The position numbers were made by a program, and so were the translations under genes. The notes below the pieces were generated by a model. The model had not been told where the DNA came from, ran no database searches, and worked only from the letters and a program-made list of their open reading frames with translations. From CAZCZZ01 sp964503335 (GTDB taxonomy: Bacteria; Verrucomicrobiota; Kiritimatiellia; CAIVKH01): 64,000 bases of DNA. Below are positions 1 through 7,492 of this stretch, one piece after another; the stretch's first letter is position 1, and each line of letters begins with the position of its first letter. The DNA is taken from assembly GCA_964503335.1 (NCBI GenBank), contig CAZCZZ010000013.1:1-64000 (forward strand). The letters are read 5' to 3'.

Positions 1-118
1 AGACGGCGCAGCCTTGATGGGTTTCGGGCAAGGCTGTGCTGGTTTCGGGATGGGTTCACTGAACCGGACCGACAAGTCGGTCCCTCCAACACGGACTATC
101 AGACTTCTGATATTTGCG

Positions 119-269
119 CACGGAGTTCACGGATGGCACGGATGGTCAGCGAGATTTGAAACTCGAGGTCTGAGATTCGAAATCATGCGTCGGAACATCC
201 TCTTCATCCGTGAACTCCGTGGGGAACAAATCTTCTCTGCGTTCCGTGTAGTCCGTGTGTTCCGTGGGC
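119..269. repeat. Inverted pair of short-period repeat arrays
   Basis: The left array (119-145) repeats a CACGGATGG-like unit about every 9 bases. The right arrays (204-222 and 240-269) carry the complementary TTCCGTG-type unit. A 17-base arm at 119-135 is perfectly complementary to 205-221. I see no gene in 1-525, so this stretch appears to be intergenic repeat material. Confidence 0.7.
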
Positions 270-315
270 AAATTCTTCCCGTCGTCTCCTCCGCGGTACA
301 CTGTCGGCCTTAGCC

Positions 316-523
316 CGAACATTGCATCGGCAGCGATGCAAAGTTCGCCCTGCGGGACGTGATGGATGCGGCTCTGCCGCATCCAAACGGGGCGCCACCA
401 CGTTCGATTTGGCACGCAGCAGCGTGCCAAGTCGTCACGTCTTTTGGTCACGGAACTTGCGGTGCATGTTCCCGTGCCAAAAGCGCATATTTCATCGCAC
501 TCAAAAGTGCGATGAAATATGCG
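316..523. repeat. Cluster of five consecutive hairpins
   Basis: Five inverted repeats follow one another: 316-329/334-347 (13 of 14 paired), 364-372/376-384 (perfect 9 bp), 405-417/422-434 (12-13 bp), 441-456/468-483 (bulged) and 484-501/506-523 (perfect 18 bp). The stems differ in sequence. The last one lies directly after the stop of the minus-strand patatin gene and is followed on that strand by CTTTT, so it may also end that transcript. Confidence 0.75.
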
Positions 524-525
524 GG

Positions 526-2721
526 TTAGAACGACGTTCCCAGCGAGAAGTACCAGCTGCTGTAGCTGCCTTCGGCGCGGCCGTAGCCGAGGAGGATTGG
601 GCCGGCGATGGTGTCGGCGCCGATGCCTACGCTGCCGCCCCAGATGATGTCGTCGGTTCCGGCGTCGCTGGAATCTTCCCAGACGTTGCCGGTGTCCACG
701 CGCGTGATGAGGTATGTGGCTTGGCCGATGCTGGGTGAGAGGCGTGACAGGCGGTAGCGGTAGCCGAGGGAAGCGACGCCGAGATAGGGGCCGCGCTTCT
801 GGCCGTCGGCGAGACCGGAGAACAGGAACGGCCCACCCAGCTTGAACGCGTCGTACTCCGGAAGTTCAGTATCCAGGCTGGAGCCGCCGGTCAGGGCATA
901 ATTGATGGTGTGGTCGTTCCAGGAGAAGAACTGCTTGTGATAGGCATAGAGCCGGTCATAGGTGCGATCGCCACCCATGTCCTCGCTCATGGCCCGGTAG
1001 TCGATGTGTGTGCGGAAGCCTTTACGCGGGAATACGCTGCGGTCGAGGCGATCGGAGGTCAGACGGACACTCAATCCGCCGAGATCCTCATCCACTTCCT
1101 GCAGGTCCTCGGCGCCCGTGGCCACCTCCGCCTTGCCATGTCCGTAGGTGGGTCCGATGCGAAGTTCGGCATAATGGCGCAGTTGCACGCCGAGGTCGAA
1201 GCGACCGAGGACGGTCTGCACGTCGTACTCCGCGATCTTGTCCTCCCCGTCGTAGACGTCTTCGATCCGGTCGTTGAATTCGACCGATGGCGCGACGAAG
1301 AAGAATCCACGCGTATCGACGGGCTGGTAGAACTCCGTGAGAATACGCTGCCGGTCGCCGAACTGCAGCTCGTTGCGCCACTCGGCGCCGCGCTGGTTCA
1401 AACTGCGCCGCGTGAGATTCAGCAGAACAGCCCAATGCGCGTCGTTGTCGAAATCCGTGCGCAAATTCAGTCCCAGCTTGAGATACGTCGGCCCCCACGG
1501 CTTCTCCGTCACGTCGTACACCAGCTCGGTGGTGCCATCCTCGGCTGGAACCGTGTGGAACTGGATCTGCTGGAACTCCCCCATCCCATAGAGGCGGCGC
1601 AGATCGCGCGTCACCGTGTCCACAGCGAGGGGCTTCCCGGGCTCGCTGAAAATCCGGTTCTCCAGCACTCGGGGATTCACGCGCTTCGACCCGGTCACGG
1701 TGACTTTCGAAACGACCGCGGGCTTTTCGAGGGTCTGGCGCTGTCTCACCAGGAACTGCATGTACTCGCTCTCCGAAACGGCGTAGCGGGAAAGATCCGG
1801 CTTTGCCGCATCGGCCGCCACGCGGCCCACGGGGATGATCTCGCCGACGCGGTGAAACTCCGACGCCGAGAAAACGCCGGTCTCCGGCTGAATCAGGACC
1901 TGCGCCTTCTCCATCTGCAACAACTGCTTCGGCCTCTGCATGATCGCGTACGTATTCCCGAGAATGTCGCCCAGGGTATCGGCACGATCCTTCTGCTTCG
2001 CCTCGGACGGCTTGCCCACATCGACGGCGATGATGATGTCGGCACCCATCGCCTTCACGACATCCACCGGGATGTTGTTCACAAGGCCGCCGTCGACGAG
2101 CACGCGGCCATCACGCAGCACTGGCGTAAACGCGCCCGGCACGGCCATGCTGGCGCGCATGGCGGTGGCCACGCGGCCGTTCGACATGACGACCATCTCG
2201 CCCTTTTCGACATCCGTTGCGACGGCCCGGTACGGGATGGGAAATTCGTCAAAGTCCTCTTCGCCCGCGACACGAAGCGCGAGCATTTCGAGTAGGTTGT
2301 TGAATTTCTGGCCGGACGCCAGGCCGGCACTCATTGCAATGCCGGACCGCTTGATGCCGATATCGAGCCCGAAAAAGCGTCCGTCATCTTCCTTCTGGCG
2401 AAACTCCAATTGGTCGCGAGGCGTCGCGTCGCGAAGCACATCCCACCAATCAAGACTGAGCAACACATCCTCGATCTCCTGCGGCGACATGCCGATGGCA
2501 TAAAGGCCTGCGACGATGGAACCCATGCTCGTACCGCCGATGTAGTCGATGGGAATGCGCTGTTCCTCAAGGGACTTGAGGACGCCGATGTGGGCGAAGC
2601 CGAGCGCGCCGCCGCCACCCAGCACCAGGCCGACGGTGGGTCGGCGCGTTGGGCCCGTTTCCCCCGCTATGACAGGACAAGCCATCAACATCGCCAAGAG
2701 ACAGAAACTGGACTTTCTCAC
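526..2721 (-). CDS. Patatin-like phospholipase with POTRA and Omp85-type barrel (type Vd/PlpD-like)
   Basis: This is a predicted outer-membrane two-domain protein of about 731 aa. A GTG start at 2721 overlaps the stop of the preceding gene (GTGA) and gives a signal peptide of about 20 residues (LLAMLMACPVIAG). The longer in-frame ORF to 3117 only reads through the lipoprotein gene. The patatin domain shows the oxyanion glycine loop GGGGALG (35-41), the nucleophile elbow GTSMG (Ser65) and the catalytic DGG (Asp210). A POTRA-like segment (about 330-410) is followed by a surface-antigen beta-barrel ending in the aromatic C-terminus SLGTSF. In the family, patatin-barrel fusions secrete or display a lipid hydrolase (phospholipase A). 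The substrate here is unknown. Confidence 0.9.
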   Translation of the reverse strand: MRKSSFCLLAMLMACPVIAGETGPTRRPTVGLVLGGGGALGFAHIGVLKSLEEQRIPIDYIGGTSMGSIVAGLYAIGMSPQEIEDVLLSLDWWDVLRDATPRDQLEFRQKEDDGRFFGLDIGIKRSGIAMSAGLASGQKFNNLLEMLALRVAGEEDFDEFPIPYRAVATDVEKGEMVVMSNGRVATAMRASMAVPGAFTPVLRDGRVLVDGGLVNNIPVDVVKAMGADIIIAVDVGKPSEAKQKDRADTLGDILGNTYAIMQRPKQLLQMEKAQVLIQPETGVFSASEFHRVGEIIPVGRVAADAAKPDLSRYAVSESEYMQFLVRQRQTLEKPAVVSKVTVTGSKRVNPRVLENRIFSEPGKPLAVDTVTRDLRRLYGMGEFQQIQFHTVPAEDGTTELVYDVTEKPWGPTYLKLGLNLRTDFDNDAHWAVLLNLTRRSLNQRGAEWRNELQFGDRQRILTEFYQPVDTRGFFFVAPSVEFNDRIEDVYDGEDKIAEYDVQTVLGRFDLGVQLRHYAELRIGPTYGHGKAEVATGAEDLQEVDEDLGGLSVRLTSDRLDRSVFPRKGFRTHIDYRAMSEDMGGDRTYDRLYAYHKQFFSWNDHTINYALTGGSSLDTELPEYDAFKLGGPFLFSGLADGQKRGPYLGVASLGYRYRLSRLSPSIGQATYLITRVDTGNVWEDSSDAGTDDIIWGGSVGIGADTIAGPILLGYGRAEGSYSSWYFSLGTSF

Positions 2722-3194
2722 GGAACGCCTCCAATCGGTTCCTGCGACGTCAAAAGGCTGGCGCGGACATTTTCGAGAAGCACCTGATAGGGTCGGCTTG
2801 CGATCTTCAAGACTTTCTCCGCATCCCCGTCGCGAACCACATAGGCGTCTGCTTGCAGGAGGTGGCCGCCTTTGGGATCGGACGTTATGACCACGACGAC
2901 GCGCATCTGCAACGTGTCCACGGCGGGACTGGCGTACATCACACGGTCCCGTTGCGTCGCGTCGCGGATGAAGACCACTTCGTCGGGAGACTGTTGCTCG
3001 ATCTTGTAGAGCGCCTCCTGAAACACCCTGATGGTCTCCGACCGGATCGCGGCGTCCGTTGAATTCGGAATCACCACGTAAGCGATGCTGGCGGAACCCG
3101 GATGTGTGGACAGGCACCCCCCCAGCAGAAGGAGTAAAAAAGGAAGGGCTCCGGGTCCCGCCAGAAATCTCCGCAATGGACAGCGTCCGATCAT
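2718..3194 (-). CDS. Small lipoprotein of unknown function
   Basis: The protein is 158 aa with a signal sequence and lipobox (LLLLLGGC), so it is probably anchored in a membrane on the outer side. The remainder is a compact soluble alpha/beta domain without a family I recognise. Its start shares one base with the stop of the DUF3313 gene upstream (TGATG), and its stop overlaps the patatin start (GTGA). The three genes are therefore a tightly coupled operon, and the lipoprotein probably works with the patatin-barrel protein or at the same envelope site. Confidence 0.75.
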   Translation of the reverse strand: MIGRCPLRRFLAGPGALPFLLLLLGGCLSTHPGSASIAYVVIPNSTDAAIRSETIRVFQEALYKIEQQSPDEVVFIRDATQRDRVMYASPAVDTLQMRVVVVITSDPKGGHLLQADAYVVRDGDAEKVLKIASRPYQVLLENVRASLLTSQEPIGGVP

Positions 3195-3871
3195 CAGCGC
3201 TTGGCCCGCTCGATGGCCAGCCGCTCCTGAAGTTTCGTCGCCCAGAAGTCGATCGCCTGCTTCACGTCATCCCACTTGTCGAACTTGCCTTCAAACGTCT
3301 TGCCGCCGACCCGTTCATCCACGGCGGCCATGAGGCGCAGGTTCGATTTGGCATCGAGAAGTTCCATTTCGACGCGTGCCGAGCCCACGCCCGTGGCTCT
3401 GCCGGTGATCGCGGTCTTCAAGGCGCTGAGCGCGATGGCCGGGGGCATCACGTTGCTCATCGTGTCCAGGATGCGCATGGAGCCTTCCGCCTCGGTCAGT
3501 GCGATACGCAGGCGCATCGTCTTAGGCCCGGGCTTCTTGACCAGCTTGTAGTCCTTTGCGAGCTGCTCGCGAACCGCCGCGTCGAGGTAGTTCAGGATGC
3601 CGCGAAGCTCTTCGCTGGACGCGCCGCCGAAGGCAGAATCATCCGACGCATAGATCCGGATCGGATCGATAGATATGCTGTCGTAGTTGGCAATCCGAAC
3701 CCGCGGATTGATGTAAAGCAGCAGGGCTTGCCCTTCCCCGCCCTCCGTCAGCCCCGCGTAGTTCCCGAGGAACCCGCTTGTTGAGGTGCTACGCGCCTGG
3801 TGCGTTGTTGCGCATCCCGTCATCATGGCCGCCAGGGCAACCACTACGAACCCGATCGACTTCTTCATCAT
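3194..3871 (-). CDS. DUF3313-type lipoprotein
   Basis: The protein is 225 aa and starts with tandem Met codons (MMKK), a hydrophobic signal segment and a lipobox ending MMTGC, so it is probably a lipoprotein. The segment SGFLGNYAGL and the following YINPRVRIANYDS pattern match the DUF3313 family of lipoproteins (known domain, function unresolved). It is the first gene of the operon that leads through a second lipoprotein to the patatin/Omp85 protein. Confidence 0.75.
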   Translation of the reverse strand: MMKKSIGFVVVALAAMMTGCATTHQARSTSTSGFLGNYAGLTEGGEGQALLLYINPRVRIANYDSISIDPIRIYASDDSAFGGASSEELRGILNYLDAAVREQLAKDYKLVKKPGPKTMRLRIALTEAEGSMRILDTMSNVMPPAIALSALKTAITGRATGVGSARVEMELLDAKSNLRLMAAVDERVGGKTFEGKFDKWDDVKQAIDFWATKLQERLAIERAKR

Positions 3872-3919
3872 GACTCTATCCTCGTTTCTGCGCCTGCGGC
3901 CGCAACACAGGCAGTGGTG

Positions 3920-3957
3920 AAAAAAGAAGGCCGCCGACGGGGATCCGCCGGCGGCCG
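3920..3957 (-). terminator. Intrinsic terminator after the outer-membrane protein gene
   Basis: On the minus strand a GGCCGCCG stem pairs with CGGCGGCC (3929-3956) and is followed by TTCTTTTTT. It lies just below the stop at 3965 and separates this gene from the DUF3313 operon. Confidence 0.85.
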
Positions 3958-3964
3958 ATAACGA

Positions 3965-4699
3965 CTAGAGGGTTATGCCCAAGCCGGCGATGACGCCCTG
4001 GAAGGAGCCGTCAAACTTGGCGCGGTCGCCTTCGGTCTCGTAGAACAGGCGGCGATAGCCGATGCGACCGGCCATCGTGTCCGTGAACTGGTACTGGAAC
4101 TGCGGCTGCAGCTCGTAGATCAGATCCGAGTCGCCGCCACCGCCGACGCCCAGCGTCGGGTTGAAGGTCAGCTTCTCCGTGATGGGGAACCAGGGACGGA
4201 CAATCACGATCGGGTCGACCAGATCCCTGTCCGATTCCACCGTCGGGCCCGCGCCCTTGGGATCGAACGAGTTCTCGAGCGATGTGTAGCGCACACCGCC
4301 CAACAGGTCGACCTTCGCGCCTTCGGCAAGCGGGTTATCGAACTCGTAGCCCACTCCGGCTTCGAGGATCAACGTATCCGAATCCAGCGTGCCCAGTTCG
4401 TCGAACTTGGTCACGTCCTGGTCGGAGGAAAGCGACATGTAGTCAATTTGTCCCCAGACTTGGAGGCGATTGAGTTCGCCGATCACCAAGAGGCCGCCCG
4501 CGACATCGACGTAGTCGATGATGTCTTCAAAGCCGACGTCCACTTCACCTTTCTTGTTCCCCACGGTCACGTCGGCATCAATGCCGCAAAGCCATGCATA
4601 AGGCGTGACTTCCAGCGACCAGGCGTCCTCGGCAGCCTGCACCGCTCCACTCGACGCGACCAAACCGGCCGCCAACATTCCGCTCAGTATCTTCTTCAT
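3965..4699 (-). CDS. Outer-membrane beta-barrel protein
   Basis: The protein is 244 aa with an N-terminal signal peptide (MKKILSGMLAAGLVASSGAVQA) and alternating beta-strand patterns throughout. Typical are the opening WSLEVTPYAW and the closing GVIAGLGITL. It looks like a small 8- to 12-stranded outer-membrane barrel of the porin or OmpA-like kind. No catalytic motif is visible. It is a single gene, ended by the terminator at 3920-3957. The upstream intergenic space carries palindromic repeats. Confidence 0.75.
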   Translation of the reverse strand: MKKILSGMLAAGLVASSGAVQAAEDAWSLEVTPYAWLCGIDADVTVGNKKGEVDVGFEDIIDYVDVAGGLLVIGELNRLQVWGQIDYMSLSSDQDVTKFDELGTLDSDTLILEAGVGYEFDNPLAEGAKVDLLGGVRYTSLENSFDPKGAGPTVESDRDLVDPIVIVRPWFPITEKLTFNPTLGVGGGGDSDLIYELQPQFQYQFTDTMAGRIGYRRLFYETEGDRAKFDGSFQGVIAGLGITL

Positions 4700-4721
4700 G
4701 CTCTCACTCCTCCTGTTGTTG

Positions 4722-4769
4722 CTTCCAATCCTTGGAAGTCTTGTGTTGTCCGTTTTCCAATCCTTGGAA
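4722..4769. repeat. Pair of TTCCAA-N3-TTGGAA palindromes
   Basis: Two copies of TTCCAATCCTTGGAA lie at 4723-4737 and 4755-4769. Their centres are 32 bases apart with 17 bases between them. A second pair with the same spacing lies at 55266-55312. They sit between the outer-membrane protein gene and the sulfatase gene. Confidence 0.85.
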
Positions 4770-4777
4770 CGTTTGTG

Positions 4778-4838
4778 GTAGGGCGAGGCGTCCCTGCCGA
4801 GCCGCGTTCAGACGGCTCACCCGGAGGGTTCGCCCTAC
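4778..4838. repeat. Intergenic inverted repeat
   Basis: GTAGGGCGA (4778-4786) is the exact complement of TCGCCCTAC (4830-4838), and inner segments (GAGCCG and CGGCTC) also pair. The element lies directly after the sulfatase stop and may act as a transcript end, but no T-tract is seen. Confidence 0.65.
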
Positions 4839-4847
4839 CCGGTATAT

Positions 4848-6320
4848 TCAGTGACGATCAACCTCGCCGAAGGCTTCGTCGGTGATCGAGTGACCGTTCT
4901 CATCCACCATGACAGCGCCCGTGCCGTCCTCCGAACCCATCACCGGCTTGCCGTGCGCCAGCCCGGTCTTGACGATGTAGTTCAGCCCAAGCGCCTTGGC
5001 GGCTTCCTTGCCCAGCGCGTTGAGCCGTGCCTGCATAGCGGCGACCTTCTCCGGATTTGCGTCGGCGACGTTGTTCGTCTCGTAGGGGTCATCCGCGAGG
5101 TTGAAGAGATCTACGCTCGTGGGGATGAGCGGACGCCAGATGCACTTCCAGTCGCCCTGGCGTATGGCGGCGCGGAAGGGCTCGATGTTGTAGATATACT
5201 CCGTGCGGGGAGAGGGCTTGTTTTCCGCGATGGTGTCCCAGACATTGAATCCATCGAGCGGCTTGCATTTGTCGGTGGAAGCACCAGCCAGCGCGGCGAA
5301 GGTGGGCAGGAGGTCCACGCCGGCGACCATGCCGTCCACAGTGCCGGGCTTGATCTTGCCCGGCCAGTTGGCGCAGGCGGCGACCCGGCTTCCGCCTTCG
5401 AAGAGCGTGCCTTTCCCCTCGCGATATGGGCCATTGTCGCAAGGCAGCTTGATCTTGGTCACGTCAGCCATCTGGCCGGCAGCCATGGGGTTGCGTGTGC
5501 CTCCGTTGTCACTGTGGAAAATAATCAGCGTGTTTTCGCGCAATCCCTTCTTGTCGAGCGCGGCAACGACCTTGCCGATGTTTTCGTCGAGGCAGTCCAC
5601 CATCGCGCAATAGGTGCGACGGGTCGGGTCTTCGACGCCGGCATATTTCGCGATGTATTCCTCCGGCGCCTGGTAGGGCGTGTGCGGGGCGTTGAAGGTG
5701 AGATACAGGTAGAACGGCGTCCCGGCCTCCTGCGCCTCGATGTACTTCACCGCATCGTCGCCGATGAGTTGCGTCGTGTATCCCTCTTCCACCACCGGCT
5801 TGTTGTCGCGGTACCAGTCGAGCACGCCACCATCGGAGTGTGTGTAGTAATCGATTTCGCCAATGTTCGCGCCGTAGGCGTAATCAAAACCGCGCTGCCT
5901 GGGCCAGTATTTGATGTCGGCGTGGCCAAGGTGCCACTTGCCAATGATGGCCGTTTTGTAGCCTGCATCCTTGAGGACCTGCGGCAGCAGATACTCGCTG
6001 GTGTCCAAGCCGTAGGAAGCCGGGCCGGGGATGACGATCGTCTGCAGACCGTAGCGGAATGGATAACGACCGGTCATCAGGCACGCGCGCGATGGCGTGC
6101 AGATGTTCATGGAGTAGAACTGCGTGAACTTCGCGCCGCCCGCGGCGAGCGAATCGATGTTGGGCGTCTTGATGTCGGCGCATCCGTTGAATCCGACGTC
6201 TTTCCATCCGAGATCATCGGCCACGATGTGGACGATGTTGGGCTGGACGGCCGCGGCCCGGGCTGCGTTATGGAACACCGCCAAAAGGGCAGCCATACAC
6301 ACTATATATTTCAGTCTCAT
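4848..6320 (-). CDS. Secreted S1-family sulfatase (arylsulfatase B-like)
   Basis: The protein is about 490 aa. The ATG at 6320 was chosen because it follows AGAGG/AGGAG and begins a clear signal peptide (MRLKYIVCMAALLAVF). Asp35-Asp36 (ADDLG) are metal ligands. C74-T-P-S-R starts the sulfatase signature CTPSRACLMTGR, in which Cys is converted to formylglycine by a maturase not in this window. HSDNGG provides further ligands. Overall it resembles family S1 enzymes that remove sulfate from polysaccharides. Such genes are abundant in Kiritimatiellota and relatives. The exact glycan target is not readable. It lies 56 bp downstream of a response regulator gene on the same strand. Confidence 0.92.
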   Translation of the reverse strand: MRLKYIVCMAALLAVFHNAARAAAVQPNIVHIVADDLGWKDVGFNGCADIKTPNIDSLAAGGAKFTQFYSMNICTPSRACLMTGRYPFRYGLQTIVIPGPASYGLDTSEYLLPQVLKDAGYKTAIIGKWHLGHADIKYWPRQRGFDYAYGANIGEIDYYTHSDGGVLDWYRDNKPVVEEGYTTQLIGDDAVKYIEAQEAGTPFYLYLTFNAPHTPYQAPEEYIAKYAGVEDPTRRTYCAMVDCLDENIGKVVAALDKKGLRENTLIIFHSDNGGTRNPMAAGQMADVTKIKLPCDNGPYREGKGTLFEGGSRVAACANWPGKIKPGTVDGMVAGVDLLPTFAALAGASTDKCKPLDGFNVWDTIAENKPSPRTEYIYNIEPFRAAIRQGDWKCIWRPLIPTSVDLFNLADDPYETNNVADANPEKVAAMQARLNALGKEAAKALGLNYIVKTGLAHGKPVMGSEDGTGAVMVDENGHSITDEAFGEVDRH

Positions 6321-6376
6321 CTCCTGATTCCTCTCTTCTTGTTCGATCACCGATACTGAAACGGACTACTACCTAT

Positions 6377-6793
6377 TCACGGGCCCGACACCGATTTGCT
6401 GAGCGCCCACTCTATGGCATCGAGCAAAGCCTGGTCGTCCACGGGTTTCCGGAAATACGCGATGGCGCCAGCGGCTTTCGCCTCCGCGCGTGCGGCGTCG
6501 GTGTCGTAGGCGGTGACAAAGATAATGGATACGCGCGCGCCCGCGGCCTTGAGTGCCTGGTGAAGTTCGAGACCGGTCATGCCATGCATCTTGACGTCGG
6601 TAATGACGCATGCGCCGTCGAGCGGAACGCCGGCCTTGAGAAAATCACGCGCGCTTCCGAAGCTGCGGGAACGAATACCCGCCGAGATGAGCAAACGCTC
6701 CAGCGCCGTGCGCACGGATGCGTCGTCATCAATGATGTAGACCGCTGCCCAACCCGCAGCCTTGCGCCCCTGTGATGACGGCGTGTCGCTCAT
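6377..6793 (-). CDS. Single-domain response regulator
   Basis: A receiver domain alone, about 138 aa from the ATG at 6793, which is preceded by AGGAACC. The acidic pocket IDDD (21-24), the phospho-acceptor Asp66 (VITDVKM) and the conserved Lys in FRKPVDD are all present. There is no output domain, so it probably acts by protein contact or phosphate relay. It follows the sensor kinase and FixJ-like genes on the same strand with a 72-bp gap. It closely resembles the receiver domain of that neighbour and may have arisen from it. Confidence 0.85.
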   Translation of the reverse strand: MSDTPSSQGRKAAGWAAVYIIDDDASVRTALERLLISAGIRSRSFGSARDFLKAGVPLDGACVITDVKMHGMTGLELHQALKAAGARVSIIFVTAYDTDAARAEAKAAGAIAYFRKPVDDQALLDAIEWALSKSVSGP

Positions 6794-6865
6794 GGTTCCT
6801 AGTAATATCAGCATCACGCCGGAAGGCACTATTGGACTTTGGGCCAATGCGCCGGGCCGAACGGA

Positions 6866-7492
6866 CTACTTCCCGGCCGGCATGATACCTGCAACTGCAC
6901 AGAGACGCACGAGCTCGGCGACGGAATCCACGCCCATCTTCTCCATCACGCGAGCCCGGTGCACCTTTACTGTCTTCTCGACAATGTCCAGGTCGCCGCC
7001 GATCTGCTTGTTCAGGTCGCCGGCGATGACATGGCGCATGACTTCGTATTCGCGTTCCGTCAGCAGGCGGATGCGTGCGCGCACCGACTCAAGCAAGGCC
7101 CTGTCTTCGTTCCGCCGTCTGTTCTCCTCCATCGCTTTCCGGATGGCGGCAAGCAGCACCTCCTCGTCGACGGGTTTGGTCAGGAAATCCGCCGCGCCCT
7201 TCTTCATGGCGCGGACACTCATTGGAATGTCACCACGTCCCGTCAGGAAGATGATCGGCATGGTACATTCAAGCCGGGCAAGGGTCTCCTGCATATCCAG
7301 TCCGCTCAAGCCGGGCATGTGCACATCCAGCACGACACATCCGGAGCGGGCGGCGAGGCCGGAGTCGAGGAATTTCTGGGCACTTTCAAACAGCTCCGCT
7401 TCGATCCCGTTCGCCCTGAACAACCGCGCGAGGCTCCTGCGCAGCGAAGCGTCGTCATCGACGACAAAAACCTTGGTCGCGACCTTATCCAT
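6866..7492 (-). CDS. FixJ/TodT-like response regulator with LuxR-type HTH
   Basis: About 208 aa from the ATG at 7492. The receiver domain has the VDDDAS pocket, phospho-acceptor Asp56 (VVLDVHMP) and Lys in FLTKPVD. After a linker, the LuxR/GerE helix-turn-helix (LTEREYEVM, NKQIGGDLDIVEKTVKVHRARVMEKM) binds DNA. Its start overlaps the kinase stop by eight bases (ATGGATAA), so the two are a coupled two-component pair. Its targets are unknown. The neighbouring sulfatase gene is one possibility. Confidence 0.9.
   Translation of the reverse strand: MDKVATKVFVVDDDASLRRSLARLFRANGIEAELFESAQKFLDSGLAARSGCVVLDVHMPGLSGLDMQETLARLECTMPIIFLTGRGDIPMSVRAMKKGAADFLTKPVDEEVLLAAIRKAMEENRRRNEDRALLESVRARIRLLTEREYEVMRHVIAGDLNKQIGGDLDIVEKTVKVHRARVMEKMGVDSVAELVRLCAVAGIMPAGK

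Noticed and set aside
910..2295. Long plus-strand open frames opposite the patatin, sulfatase, kinase and giant genes (for example 910-2295, 4851-6359, 7626-9593, 32967-36845)
   Set aside because: They are antisense shadows caused by high GC. They are rich in Arg/His/Asp, lack motifs and lie opposite convincing genes.
2722..3117. N-terminal extension of the patatin protein
   Set aside because: The extra residues are the lipoprotein gene read in another frame. The GTG at 2721 gives a proper signal peptide and a four-base overlap.
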